DNA of 64,000 nt from Klugiella xanthotipulae (GTDB taxonomy: Bacteria > Actinomycetota > Actinomycetes > Actinomycetales > Microbacteriaceae): contig NZ_VFPN01000002.1 of assembly GCF_006716695.1 (NCBI RefSeq), forward strand, positions 620,001 to 684,000. The letters run 5' to 3'. How positions within the stretch are numbered: the first letter of the stretch is position 1; each line of letters begins with the position of its first letter. Shown one piece after another: positions 16,298 to 25,003 of this stretch. A model generated the notes under the pieces. It was not told the origin of the DNA. It worked only from the letters and a program-made list of their open reading frames with translations, and made no database searches. The position numbers were made by a program, and so were the translations under genes.

Positions 16298-16702
16298 CTA
16301 TGTCCGACTGATCGAAAGCTCCTGCGGGGAGCGAGCCTGCGCCGGGATGCCGAGCTCGGGTGGAAGAACCGGGTCTACGCTCCGCGTAACGAGTGTCACG
16401 GCGGATGGTTCGGCGAGCACCCGAATCAGCGCGGGTTTGGTGGTCGGGGGTGCGCACACCACGGTGGTAGGTTCCCCCGCGTTGGCGCAGGGATGCCCAC
16501 CGTCGGCACCGTCGGCATCGTCCGAGATACTCGCACCGGTCGCCGCGTTCGCACCAGTCGCCGCTGCCGGGAGGATATGGGCACCCAGCATCCCCACCAC
16601 GAGCGCCAGCAACACGGTCAGCCCGGGCAGGGTGCGCACGAGCAACCGCCGAGGGGGTACGGCCGCACGGCCTCCGCGGGCAGAACTTGTGGTGGTAGAC
16701 AC
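16298..16702 (-). CDS. Small single-pass membrane or secreted protein, unknown function
   Basis: 134 residues from GTG 16702. A basic N-terminus (RGGRAAVPPRRLLVR) is followed by one hydrophobic helix (LTVLLALVVGMLGAHIL) and an outside part rich in Ala/Asp/Gly with two Cys (HPCANAG, VVCAPP) that could pair. No family recognised. A TAGGGT hexamer seven bases before the GTG would fit a leaderless transcript. It is divergent from murJ. Competing frames on the other strand lack these features, but the gene call remains tentative. Confidence 0.5.
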   Translation of the reverse strand: MSTTTSSARGGRAAVPPRRLLVRTLPGLTVLLALVVGMLGAHILPAAATGANAATGASISDDADGADGGHPCANAGEPTTVVCAPPTTKPALIRVLAEPSAVTLVTRSVDPVLPPELGIPAQARSPQELSISRT

Positions 16703-16818
16703 GCGTTCAACCCTAGTTTGCCCGCGCGGGGAGCGGCTGGCAGTATCCTCCGAAAACCATACTCGAACCCTGCGCCGCCTTCACTTGGTACGCTCAATGG
16801 CGGGGTTCACACGAGGGG

Positions 16819-18519
16819 GTGTGCGGCATCCCGATGGAAGCCGCCCCGTCCAGCCCCTCCACCAAGCGAAAGCGACACCACGTGAGTTCAGCCCCAGACG
16901 CCCGCATCGACAACCACGGGCGCGCAACCCTGTGGCTCGCCTCGGGCACCGTCATCTCGCGGGTAACCGGTTTTCTCAGCGCCATCATCCTGGCCCGCAC
17001 AATCGGCACGGTGGGGCTCGGTGCCGACGCGTTTACGGTGGCCAACTCGCTCCCCAACAACATCTACATCCTGATCGCGGGCGGCGTGCTCAACGCCGTA
17101 CTCGTCCCCCAGATCGTGCGCGCGGCGCGCGCGCCCGACGGCGGCCTCTCCTACATCAACAAGCTCGTCACCCTCGCCATCGTCATGCTCGGCGGAGCCA
17201 CCGTTATTCTCACAGCCGCCGTCCCACTCGTGGTCGCGATCTACGGCGTGAGCTATATCGGCACACCCATCATTACCCTCGCCATCGCGTTCGGGCTCTG
17301 GTGTATGCCGCAGATTTTCTTCTACGGCCTCTACACCGTGCTGGGCGAGGTGCTCAATGCTCGCAAGATGTTTGGCCCGTTCACCTGGGCACCCATCATC
17401 AACAACGTGGTCGCCATCGGCGGCATGTTTGTCTTCATGGCCCTGTTTGGGGCCGACCCATCCGGCACCATGGAGGCGGGTATGTGGGGCCCAGCCCAGG
17501 TCGCCGTACTCGCGGGCAGCGCCACCCTCGGAGTGCTTGGCCAGGCGCTCGTGCTCACCCTGTTCTGGCGGCGCGCGGGGCTCTCCTTTAAGTTCGACTT
17601 CAACTGGCGGGGCGTGGGTCTGCGCTCGGCGGGGCGTGCCTCCACGGGCGTGCTCGGCATCATGATCGCCGGTCAGATCGCGTTCATCATCACCACCAAC
17701 GTGATGCTGGGGGCGGATATCGGGGATGCCTCGGTCAATGTACTCAAGCTGTCCTGGCTCGTCTTTGTTCTCCCCCACTCGATCATCACGGTGTCAATTA
17801 CCACGGCGCACTTTACGACGATGAGCCAGCACGCCATCTCGGCCGACCTTCCAGCAGTGCAGCGCGACTTTTCGGAGATCGTGCGCACCGTCGCCCTTCC
17901 CCTCGTCTTGGCGATGTGCGGGGTGATGGTGCTCTCAATGCCGCTCGCCCGGCTTTTTGCCGAGAATCGAGAACAGGCCGGTGCGCTCGCGCTCGTGATC
18001 GTGGGCCAGATGGCCTGGCTCATCTTCTACACGCTCATCTTTGTCGCCCAGCGCACGTTCTACGCACTGGGCAACGCACGCGCGCCGCTCATCTTCTTTA
18101 CGGGGCAGTACGCCCTTCAATCGGTCTTCTCCGTGATCGCGGGGCTCACCGTCCCCAGCCACTACCTGGCGTTTGCCCTCGCCCTCGCGCAGGGGATCGC
18201 CATGATGCTCACGGCTCCGTTTGCGCTGTACTGGCTGGGCAAGAAGCTGGGCGTGGGACTCGACGGGCGACGCGTATCCCGCACTCTTCTCGCCTGTCTG
18301 GGGGCCGGGGCCGGGGCGAGCCTGGTGGGTTGGCTCCTGACGACCGGAATGGGGGCCAACGCGGAGGTCGGGTTTGGTGCCACCACCCAGGGTTCGGTGG
18401 TCACGATGGTGGTGGTTGGGCTGGTGATGTCTACCCTCTACCTCACGATCCTCTGGCTGCTCCGGCTGCCGGAGTTGCGCACCATGGCGGAACCGGTACT
18501 GAAACGGCTGCGCGCCTAA
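16819..18519 (+). CDS. murJ: Lipid II flippase MurJ (MviN family)
   Basis: Up to 566 residues with about 14 transmembrane helices. RATLWLASGTVISRVTGFLSA at the N-terminus, then LGADAFTVANSLPNNIY and GVLNAVLVPQIVRAA are the hallmark MurJ/MATE-like segments; later FYALGNAR-x-PL resembles the conserved MviN region of TM 9-10. It moves lipid-linked peptidoglycan precursor across the membrane for wall synthesis. Actinobacterial MurJ often has long C-terminal extensions; this one stops after the membrane domain. The start is uncertain: GTG 16819 overlaps its own ribosome site (GAGGGG), ATG 16834 or GTG 16882 are alternatives. No operon partner except possibly the next small gene. Confidence 0.92.
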   Translation: MCGIPMEAAPSSPSTKRKRHHVSSAPDARIDNHGRATLWLASGTVISRVTGFLSAIILARTIGTVGLGADAFTVANSLPNNIYILIAGGVLNAVLVPQIVRAARAPDGGLSYINKLVTLAIVMLGGATVILTAAVPLVVAIYGVSYIGTPIITLAIAFGLWCMPQIFFYGLYTVLGEVLNARKMFGPFTWAPIINNVVAIGGMFVFMALFGADPSGTMEAGMWGPAQVAVLAGSATLGVLGQALVLTLFWRRAGLSFKFDFNWRGVGLRSAGRASTGVLGIMIAGQIAFIITTNVMLGADIGDASVNVLKLSWLVFVLPHSIITVSITTAHFTTMSQHAISADLPAVQRDFSEIVRTVALPLVLAMCGVMVLSMPLARLFAENREQAGALALVIVGQMAWLIFYTLIFVAQRTFYALGNARAPLIFFTGQYALQSVFSVIAGLTVPSHYLAFALALAQGIAMMLTAPFALYWLGKKLGVGLDGRRVSRTLLACLGAGAGASLVGWLLTTGMGANAEVGFGATTQGSVVTMVVVGLVMSTLYLTILWLLRLPELRTMAEPVLKRLRA

Positions 18520-18558
18520 CCCTTTACCCCGGGGGGCCTGCGACCGTACAGTTAGTGT

Positions 18559-19068
18559 ATGAATTTATGGGGGAACACCCAACGACTGAGACGGGGCACC
18601 CGGTTGGGCGGGATTCTCGCCGCCACAACCATTCTGCTGGGTACGGCAGCCACGCCCGCCTTTGCCGCGCGTGCCCACACTGACGTACAACAGACCGTCG
18701 CGATCACGACCACCACAAAGCCGCACCGGTTCACGATGTTCGCGGCCCGCACAACGTCTCATGTCACGGCAACCACACCCTCCGCCCTCCCGGTGGTGCC
18801 CGCCGAACGCACGTTCACCGCGGGCCGAAGCGCTCTCAACCGCCTATCGTCCACAACAGAGAGGTCGAGTGAGCGGCCCACCTACGGACCGCTGCGGGAG
18901 AAGGGCGCCACCCGCCAGAACATCGGCACCCGCAGGACTCCCCCCGAGTTGGTGAACGAGTTCAGCAACGATGCCGAGAGTCTTCTGATGTGGGCAACAT
19001 TAGGCGCGCTGCTCGCAGCGGGGGGTGCGCTGCTGTTGAGCACCTGGCGGCGAAGCTACGCGGGCTGA
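18559..19068 (+). CDS. Secreted protein with C-terminal membrane anchor, unknown function
   Basis: 169 residues. A signal peptide (GGILAATTILLGTAATPAFA-A) is followed by a Thr/Ser/Arg-rich low-complexity middle and a C-terminal helix (LLMWATLGALLAAGGALLL) with a basic tail (STWRRSYAG). This is the shape of a surface protein held by a stop-transfer helix; no LPXTG-like sortase motif precedes the helix. TACAGT ends six bases before ATG 18559, and there is no ribosome site, so a leaderless mRNA is likely. It lies 39 bases after murJ. Its 3' end overlaps the convergent gene at 19056 by 13 bases. Confidence 0.65.
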   Translation: MNLWGNTQRLRRGTRLGGILAATTILLGTAATPAFAARAHTDVQQTVAITTTTKPHRFTMFAARTTSHVTATTPSALPVVPAERTFTAGRSALNRLSSTTERSSERPTYGPLREKGATRQNIGTRRTPPELVNEFSNDAESLLMWATLGALLAAGGALLLSTWRRSYAG

Positions 19069-19514
19069 CCGAGGAGGGGAAACTCTCGGCTACACTCATC
19101 GAGCGAGTCAATGATCGCGGTGAGATCAGAGAGGCCCATCCCGTCGAGAGTGAAATAGAGACGGGTGTCAGAGCCGGGCGATTCGCTCGCTTGACCCTCC
19201 ACGTGCAGAGCACCGTGCGGCTGACCCACCACGCGCAGATAAAAGTCCCCGTCGAGGGAGTTCAGTTCGGCCGCACCGGAGAGGGCCCTGTCGATCTCGG
19301 CGAGGGCCGTGCGAAACAGGGCCAACCCATCGGCGGAGACGACCGTGTTGAGGCACCCCCGAATACTCCCCACCTGAATCTCCACGGTGGCGCGGAGGAA
19401 AGTGACGGCCGGGTCGGTACCGGGGGGAGAGGTCCGACCGTTTACGCCCACGGTCACCTGGCTTCCGCCACGATCCCCCAACCGAACCTCTGGAAATTTT
19501 TGTCCCTGACCCAT
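19056..19514 (-). CDS. Small acidic protein, possibly WapI-type immunity-like fold
   Basis: 152 residues, no signal peptide or membrane helix. The C-terminal half (DGDFYLRVVGQPHGALHV, then RLYFTLDGMGLSDLTAIIDSLDE) has the beta-strand, DQT-like, Leu-rich helix pattern seen in WapI-family immunity proteins and related small DUFs; this is a weak pattern match. If right, it could protect against a polymorphic toxin, but no toxin gene is adjacent. CATAAT lies six bases before ATG 19514 and there is no ribosome site, so it is probably leaderless. Convergent and overlapping with the 18559-19068 gene. Confidence 0.55.
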   Translation of the reverse strand: MGQGQKFPEVRLGDRGGSQVTVGVNGRTSPPGTDPAVTFLRATVEIQVGSIRGCLNTVVSADGLALFRTALAEIDRALSGAAELNSLDGDFYLRVVGQPHGALHVEGQASESPGSDTRLYFTLDGMGLSDLTAIIDSLDECSREFPLLGQPA

Positions 19515-19674
19515 AGGCCCATTATGAGCGAGCGGACATGGGCGGATACTGACAACGCGCGCAAACCCGCGGGATTCGGGTGCTAACCCACCAGTTCAAC
19601 GTAGGGTTTTCCCCCGCACATTCACCTGCGCACCGTTCGACCCTGCCACCCGGAGCCACCCGCAGCCATTCAGG

Positions 19675-19741
19675 TTGACACGTCACCCATTGTGTGAGAT
19701 TGTTGACGCGTCAACTAAAAATTGATAGTTCCACGTGGAAC
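19675..19741 (+). promoter_or_regulatory. Promoter and operators of the reductase-marR operon
   Basis: TTGACA (19675-19680) and GATTGT (19698-19703) are spaced 17 bases apart. GTTGACGCGTCAAC (19702-19715) is a perfect 14-base palindrome over the -10/start region, and TTGACACGTCAC at 19675-19686 is an imperfect copy 28 bases upstream. A second, unrelated perfect palindrome GTTCCACGTGGAAC lies at 19728-19741. TTGAC-NN-GTCAA boxes are plausible binding sites for the operon's own MarR regulator. Confidence 0.65.
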
Positions 19742-19797
19742 CGCAGGATGTTTCGACATCACGCCCACACCCCCTTCCGTCACACGAAAGGCACACC

Positions 19798-20535
19798 ATG
19801 ACCGCCCGCACCCCCGCACACACCACCATCGGCATCCTGGGTGCCGGACGCGTGGGGACAGCCGTGGCCCGACAGGCGCTGGCCGCGGGCTATCCGGTGC
19901 TCCTCTCGGCATCCGGCCCAGCCGAGGACATCCAGCTGATTGTGGATGTCGTGGCACCGGGCGCACGCGCCGTCACTGCTGAGGAGGCCGCAGCCTCAGC
20001 CGACCTGGTGGTCGCCGCTATCCCGTTGCACAAGTTCCGCACCCTGCCGCGCGAGGCGCTGGCCGGAAAGATCGTCATTGACGCGATGAACCACTGGGGC
20101 CCCGTTGACGGCCCCCTCACCGAGTACGACGAGGACCCGCGCTCCACAAGCGAGATCGTTCAGGAGTTCCTGGATCGCTCACGGCTGGTAAAAACCCTCA
20201 ACCACATCGGCTACCACGAACTGGAAGAGGACGGCCGACCGGCCGGATCCCCCGCGCGGCGCGCGCTCGCCCACGCGAGCGATAACGCCGAAGCCAGCGA
20301 ACGTGTGGCCGAGTTTCTGGACGCCCTCGGCTACGACCCCGTATCCGCCGGGCCCCTGCGCGCTGGCCAGGCATTTGCACCCGGCACGCCCATCTTCGCG
20401 GGCAGCTTCACCGCACCCGAACTCGCCTCGGCACTCGAGGACGCGCGGGTCGCCACCGAGGTTGCCACCGAGGTCGCTGCGCTCCCGACTGCGGGCGACA
20501 CCACGGCAGACCGCTCCTATACACTGACCGCATGA
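19798..20535 (+). CDS. NADPH-dependent F420 reductase-like / Rossmann dinucleotide-binding protein
   Basis: 245 residues from ATG 19798, eleven bases after GAAAGG. TTIGILGAGRVGTAVARQAL at the N-terminus is a Rossmann GxGxxG loop, and DLVVAAIPLHKFRTLP plus GKIVIDAMNHWG fit the NPFR family (F420:NADP oxidoreductase and related NAD-binding proteins with pyrroline-5-carboxylate reductase-like fold). The F420 role is not certain, as many members have unknown acceptors. It shares a four-base overlap (ATGA) with the following MarR gene, so the two form an operon behind a palindrome-rich promoter. Confidence 0.82.
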   Translation: MTARTPAHTTIGILGAGRVGTAVARQALAAGYPVLLSASGPAEDIQLIVDVVAPGARAVTAEEAAASADLVVAAIPLHKFRTLPREALAGKIVIDAMNHWGPVDGPLTEYDEDPRSTSEIVQEFLDRSRLVKTLNHIGYHELEEDGRPAGSPARRALAHASDNAEASERVAEFLDALGYDPVSAGPLRAGQAFAPGTPIFAGSFTAPELASALEDARVATEVATEVAALPTAGDTTADRSYTLTA

Positions 20536-20975
20536 GTTCTGCGGATGTTACCCACGCCTGGGGTGCCTTCCAGCGGATGCGCACCCAGCTTGCGGGTCGG
20601 ATCTACCGTGAGCTTGCCCGCTCAACGGGCCTCTCCGAGCCCGATTTCGAGGTTCTCTTTACCCTCGATGCCGAGCCGGACAAAACCCTCCGCTCGATCG
20701 ACCTGCGCTGCGCACTCGACTGGGAAAAAAGTCGCCTCTCGCACCAGCTGCGCCGCATGACGGAACGCGGCCTCGTGACCCGCGAGACTTGCACAACCGA
20801 TGGACGCTCCACCATCATCGTGCTCACCGCCGCAGGCATCGAGACCATCACCGCCGCCCGGAGCTGCCACGAGGCCGCCGTCTCCCGCTACTTTGGCGAG
20901 GTCCTCAACACCGAGCAACTCGCCGCCATCAACCAAATCGCGACCCTCGTTCTCGACCGACTCGCCACCGACTAA
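20532..20975 (+). CDS. MarR-family transcriptional regulator, operon partner
   Basis: 147 residues. STGLSEPDFEVLFTLDAEPDKTL leads into the winged helix ALDWEKSRLSHQLRRMTERGLVTRE, with the wing CTTDGRSTIIVLTAAG. It is co-translated with the upstream reductase (ATGA overlap). The TTGAC-NN-GTCAA palindrome in front of the operon is a likely autoregulatory site. Ligand unknown; related pairs respond to oxidants or quinone-like compounds, which cannot be decided here. Confidence 0.88.
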   Translation: MSSADVTHAWGAFQRMRTQLAGRIYRELARSTGLSEPDFEVLFTLDAEPDKTLRSIDLRCALDWEKSRLSHQLRRMTERGLVTRETCTTDGRSTIIVLTAAGIETITAARSCHEAAVSRYFGEVLNTEQLAAINQIATLVLDRLATD

Positions 20976-21028
20976 CTCACCACCGACCACTCACCACCGG
21001 TCCCGCCTCACCCTCCCGACCATCACCC

Positions 21029-21104
21029 CACGGGTGACTTTTCCTCACAGATCGACGTTTATTTGGCTACCTTTTAGCCAAAACTCACCCGGAATCGCTC
21101 CGGG
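21029..21104. terminator. Nested hairpins between convergent marR and dinB-like gene
   Basis: TTTGGCTA / TAGCCAAA (21062-21082) sits inside a larger pairing CGGGTGA / TCACCCG, and is followed by CCCGGA-ATCGC-TCCGGG (21088-21104). The location between convergent genes fits two-way termination. Confidence 0.55.
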
Positions 21105-21137
21105 AGGAGAGAGCGAGGGGAATGATGGGCGGGGTGC

Positions 21138-21722
21138 CTATTTTTGCTCAGCGGATTGCCGGGCGGCGGCCTCCAGGCGGTCGAAGAACGCGGCGCGCTG
21201 CTGCACCGTGCGCTGCGGGATGTTGGGGTCGGCAGGGCCGTTCCCCACAGCCCCGTCGAGCATCTCGCGTAGGATATCCGCGTGGCCGGAGTGCCGGGCC
21301 GTTTCGACCGCCACATGCACCAGAATCTGCTGCAGGGTGACGCGTCGGCGCTCGGCCGACCACCAGGGCACCTCGCCAACGGCGTCAAGCGGCAGCATCC
21401 GAATGGTCTCATCGCTGTGCGCGGCCGAGAGGTGGTGCAGGTCGATGATGCTCTGACGAGACTCCTCGGGGGTGGCCCACATATCGGCATCAGCCTCGGC
21501 CCCCTCGGCGTGCCAGGGAAGCTCACGGCCGTGCGGTCGGTTGAAGACCTCGGCAAAGTACCCCAGCTGCACGCTCGCCACGTGTTTCACGAGGCCCAGC
21601 AGGTTGGTACCCGTTGCGGTCATCGGCCGCCGGATGCTGTACTCGTCCAAACCCTCCAGCTTGGCAAGCAGGCTGGCGCGCTGGGCCCGCAGCGAGCGGT
21701 GCAGGGTGTTTTTGTGATCCAT
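21138..21722 (-). CDS. DinB-superfamily protein (DUF664-like)
   Basis: 194 residues. The four-helix DinB fold is suggested by NLLGLVKHVASVQLGYF (first metal-ligand His) and by ILVHVAVETARHSGHADIL near residues 130-150, which carries the second conserved His cluster. Members are metal-binding, and some are mycothiol- or bacillithiol-dependent transferases, but most have no known reaction. ATG 21722 has the weak site GGAGGATGG overlapping it. It stands alone and converges on the marR operon. Confidence 0.8.
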   Translation of the reverse strand: MDHKNTLHRSLRAQRASLLAKLEGLDEYSIRRPMTATGTNLLGLVKHVASVQLGYFAEVFNRPHGRELPWHAEGAEADADMWATPEESRQSIIDLHHLSAAHSDETIRMLPLDAVGEVPWWSAERRRVTLQQILVHVAVETARHSGHADILREMLDGAVGNGPADPNIPQRTVQQRAAFFDRLEAAARQSAEQK

Positions 21723-21818
21723 CCTCCGATTATCCGCGGGAACGACCGCGGGGGCTAGAGCCGGTGCAGGTATCGCCGCGTTGAGGACTCAGCCGGTGAG
21801 ACCGCAGAGCACTATCCC

Positions 21819-23078
21819 CTACCCCGTGAACGCCGAAATCCCGGTGATCTCACGCCCCAGCAGCAGCGCCTGCACCGTCTCGGTGCCCTCGTAGGTATGC
21901 AGCGACTCCACGTCGGCAAAATGCCGAATCACCCGGTTTTCGAGCAGGATGCCGTTACCACCCAGCAGGTCACGCGCGTTCGCCGCGATGGAGCGAGCGG
22001 CCCGCGTGGCCGTGTACTTACCCATCGCGGCCTGTGTACCACCCAGCTCTCCCGCCGCGTCGAGGCCGGTCAGCTGCATGAGCAGGGTTTGCAGGCCGGT
22101 GAGTTCGCTGAGCATCCGGGCCAGGCGCTCCTGCACAATCTGCGAGGCGGCGAGGGGCCGACCAAACTGGATGCGCTGGCTCGTGTAGTGCACCGCCGTC
22201 TCGTAACACGCGGTTGCATGACCGAGCGATGCCCAGGCCACGCCAAGCCGGGTGGCCTGGAGCACCCGGGAGGTGTCCTGAAAACTCTGGGCCCCCGGCA
22301 GCAGGGCCGACTCGGGTACACGCACACCGTTGTACTCGATGTGCGCCTGCCAGATGGCGCGCAGCGAACCCTTACCCGTGATCGTGGTCGCCGTGTATCC
22401 GGGCGCGTCCTGGGGCACGAGGTAGCCGTGCACCCGGTTGTCATCGCCGCGGGCCCACGTGACCGCAACATCCCCCACCGAGCCGTTGCCGATCCACTTC
22501 TTGTGGCCCGTGATAGCGTAGCCGCCGCTCACGGATGCCGCCCGCGTCTCCAGGCTGACCGAGTCGGAGCCGTGGGTCGGCTCGGTCAGCGCAAACGCCC
22601 CCAGCTTCTCGCCGCGGGCGAGCGGGGCCAGCCACTCGGCCTTCTGCTCCGCCGAGCCCAGCAGGGCAATACTGCGCAGGGCGAGCGCGCCCTGCACCCC
22701 GATAATGGTGCCAATTGAACCGTCACCACGGCTAATCTCGGCCTGCACGAGCCCCGCGGCGAGCGGGCTCATCGGGGCAAAACCGTCGACACTGATGCCG
22801 TCGCGCATGAGATCAAGCTGTCCGATGCGCCGGGCCAGGGTGAGGGGGTACTCGGCACGATCCCAGTGGCCGTCGATCACGGGCAGCACCTCGTCCTGCA
22901 CAAAGCTGCGCGCGCGGTCACGGTATGCACGGTCATCGGCGGGGAGGTTGCGGAAGACTCCGGCCAGGTCGGGGTCGAGGGGCTCGGTCAGCTGGTACTC
23001 GGGCTCCTCGGTGCCCACCCCGGAGACGATGACGGGCACCGAGTTACGGACGGTCTCGGACGGTGTGGTCGTGCTCAT
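21819..23078 (-). CDS. Acyl-CoA dehydrogenase (glutaryl-CoA dehydrogenase-like)
   Basis: 419 residues from ATG 23078, eight bases after AAGGAG; a longer upstream frame is noncoding. Full acyl-CoA dehydrogenase layout: N-terminal helices, the flavin-binding middle domain (GAFALTEPTHGSDSVSLETRA, GHKKWIGNG), and C-terminal helices (QRIQFGRPLAASQIVQERLA; LLGGNGI; LHTYEGTETVQALLLGREITG). Glu in YEGTET (about residue 397) is the catalytic base position used by glutaryl-CoA dehydrogenases. It oxidises an acyl-CoA at the alpha-beta bond and passes electrons to ETF. Divergent from an acyl-CoA ligase and its TetR regulator, forming one catabolic module; substrate unknown. Confidence 0.9.
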   Translation of the reverse strand: MSTTTPSETVRNSVPVIVSGVGTEEPEYQLTEPLDPDLAGVFRNLPADDRAYRDRARSFVQDEVLPVIDGHWDRAEYPLTLARRIGQLDLMRDGISVDGFAPMSPLAAGLVQAEISRGDGSIGTIIGVQGALALRSIALLGSAEQKAEWLAPLARGEKLGAFALTEPTHGSDSVSLETRAASVSGGYAITGHKKWIGNGSVGDVAVTWARGDDNRVHGYLVPQDAPGYTATTITGKGSLRAIWQAHIEYNGVRVPESALLPGAQSFQDTSRVLQATRLGVAWASLGHATACYETAVHYTSQRIQFGRPLAASQIVQERLARMLSELTGLQTLLMQLTGLDAAGELGGTQAAMGKYTATRAARSIAANARDLLGGNGILLENRVIRHFADVESLHTYEGTETVQALLLGREITGISAFTG

Positions 23079-23337
23079 CGGTGAACTCCTTGGGTAGGGA
23101 CTGGGGGGGGTGGCAACGTAACTGGGGCGACCAGGAACCACGTCGGATGGCCACGGCGACGAGCGGATGCCCTCCCCGCAGACTCTCATGAGACTGAGTT
23201 CCATGTCAAGAAATTGAGTACCGCATATTCGCGGGTAAGTCCTTGACATCGTGTACCCCTGAGACGAAACTGAGTTCCTGCAGACGACATCGAGCGCCAT
23301 TCGCGCCGGTCGCACCCCCAACAAAGGAGTTGAGCGT
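23079..23337. promoter_or_regulatory. Divergent promoter region of acyl-CoA dehydrogenase and ligase genes
   Basis: The 259-base gap holds TTGACA at 23243-23248 and two direct copies of ACTGAGTTCC (around 23193 and 23269, ~76 bases apart), one near each gene. The ligase start is preceded by AAAGGAG. The repeats are candidate sites for the TetR regulator encoded downstream. Confidence 0.45.
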
Positions 23338-24990
23338 ATGCTGCCCGTCACCCATCCCACGGATCCCACCACACAACCCGCATCTCCCCCAACAACACGC
23401 ACACAGGCGACACCCCCTGAACGCGGGTACGCCACCCTCTCGGTCGCCGCGATCCTCGCAGAATCCGCCCGGACCTACGGTGACAAAGCCGCGCTGATCG
23501 TGGGCGAGGAGACCGTCAGCTACCGTGAGCTCTGGGACCAGACCCGTGCCTACGCCGGGGCTCTGCGTGCCCGCGGTATCGGACCGGGTAGCCGCGTGGC
23601 CGTCCTCATCCCCAACGTCGCCGACTTTGCCCGCGTCTACTACGCCACACTCGCACTCGGGGCGGTGGTGGTGCCCATTCACGCGCTGCTGCGCGCCGAC
23701 GAGATCGAGTTTGCGCTACGCGACAGCGCGAGCATCCTGATCGTGATCGCGGCCCCGCTGCTCACCCACGGCGCACCGGGGGCCCGGCAGGCGGGCGTGC
23801 CCGTGCTCTCGGTACTCGAAGCGGGCGACACCGCCAGCAACCCCCGGTTGGAGGATGAGGCGGCCGCGGCCTCCCCCCTCGACACCTACGTATCCACACA
23901 CCCGGGCGACACGGCCACCATCCTCTACACGAGTGGTACCACCGGCCAGCCCAAGGGGGCGGAGGGCAGCCACTTTTCGCTCATCGAGCAGGTCAATACG
24001 CTGCTGATGAGCACCTTCGATATGCGCTCAACCGACACCGTTCTGGGGGCGCTGCCGCTGTTCCACACATTTGGCCAGACCTGCGTACTCAACTGCGGAC
24101 TGCGAGCCGGGGCCACCCTCGTGCTGCTGCCCAAGTTTGACGGGGAGACCGCGCTACGGGTGCTCAACGAGCGACGCGTGGACCTATTCTTCGGCGTACC
24201 CACCATGTACATCGCCCTGCTGGAGGCGGCCAAGAAGAACCCGGAACGGCCCCCGCTGCGCTACGCCGTCTCCGGCGGGGCGGCCATCCCGGTCGCCGTG
24301 ATCGAGCGGTTTCGGGAGGTCTTTGGCAGCACCATCTACGAGGGCTACGGCCTCACCGAGAGCTCACCCGTGGCCACATTCAACCATGTGGGGGCCACGC
24401 CGCGAGCTGGCTCCATCGGCACCCCCATCTGGGGGGTTGACGTCGAGATTGCCCGCTCCGAGGTGGAGGACTCCATCGAGCTGCTCCCCCGCGGTGAACT
24501 GGGCGAGCTCATCATCCGCGGCCACAACCTCACAAAGGGCTACCTGAACCGGCCGGAGGCCACGGCCACCGCCATCGTTGACGGTTGGTTTCGCACGGGC
24601 GATCTGGGCACGAAAGACGAGGACGGATACCTGCACATCCTCGACCGCAAGAAAGACATGATCCTCCGCAACGGCTACAACATCTACCCGCGCGAGGTGG
24701 AGGAGGCGCTCAGCGGACATCCGGACGTGGTATCGGTTGCCGTATTTGGCATCCCCGACGAAGTGCACGGTCAGGAGGTCGCAGCCGCGATTGTGCGCGC
24801 CGAGGGCAGCCCGGTGAGCGAGGAGGAGCTTGTGGCCTACGCGCGCGAACTCATCGCCGCGTACAAGTACCCCCGGGTCGTGGAGTTTGTGGCCGCGCTG
24901 CCACTCAGCTCAAGCGGCAAGATCCTCAAGCGCGACCTGACCGACCGCTATGTGCAGCGCGGCGCGGCCGAAACCGGGGTGCCCGAGTAG
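23338..24990 (+). CDS. Long/medium-chain acyl-CoA synthetase (FadD-like)
   Basis: 550 residues, ANL adenylate-forming superfamily. YTSGTTGQPKGAEGSH (~residue 200) is the P-loop A3 motif, YEGYGLTESSPV the A5 motif, DGWFRTGDLGTKDEDGYLHILDRKKDMIL the A7-A8 hinge, and LSSSGKILKRDL the A10 catalytic-Lys motif. It activates a carboxylic acid with ATP and joins it to CoA, feeding the dehydrogenase encoded divergently. A Pro/Thr-rich N-terminal 30 residues precede the domain. TetR gene follows by 13 bases, so it probably forms an operon. Confidence 0.9.
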   Translation: MLPVTHPTDPTTQPASPPTTRTQATPPERGYATLSVAAILAESARTYGDKAALIVGEETVSYRELWDQTRAYAGALRARGIGPGSRVAVLIPNVADFARVYYATLALGAVVVPIHALLRADEIEFALRDSASILIVIAAPLLTHGAPGARQAGVPVLSVLEAGDTASNPRLEDEAAAASPLDTYVSTHPGDTATILYTSGTTGQPKGAEGSHFSLIEQVNTLLMSTFDMRSTDTVLGALPLFHTFGQTCVLNCGLRAGATLVLLPKFDGETALRVLNERRVDLFFGVPTMYIALLEAAKKNPERPPLRYAVSGGAAIPVAVIERFREVFGSTIYEGYGLTESSPVATFNHVGATPRAGSIGTPIWGVDVEIARSEVEDSIELLPRGELGELIIRGHNLTKGYLNRPEATATAIVDGWFRTGDLGTKDEDGYLHILDRKKDMILRNGYNIYPREVEEALSGHPDVVSVAVFGIPDEVHGQEVAAAIVRAEGSPVSEEELVAYARELIAAYKYPRVVEFVAALPLSSSGKILKRDLTDRYVQRGAAETGVPE

Positions 24991-25003
24991 TAGATTCTCT
25001 GTC

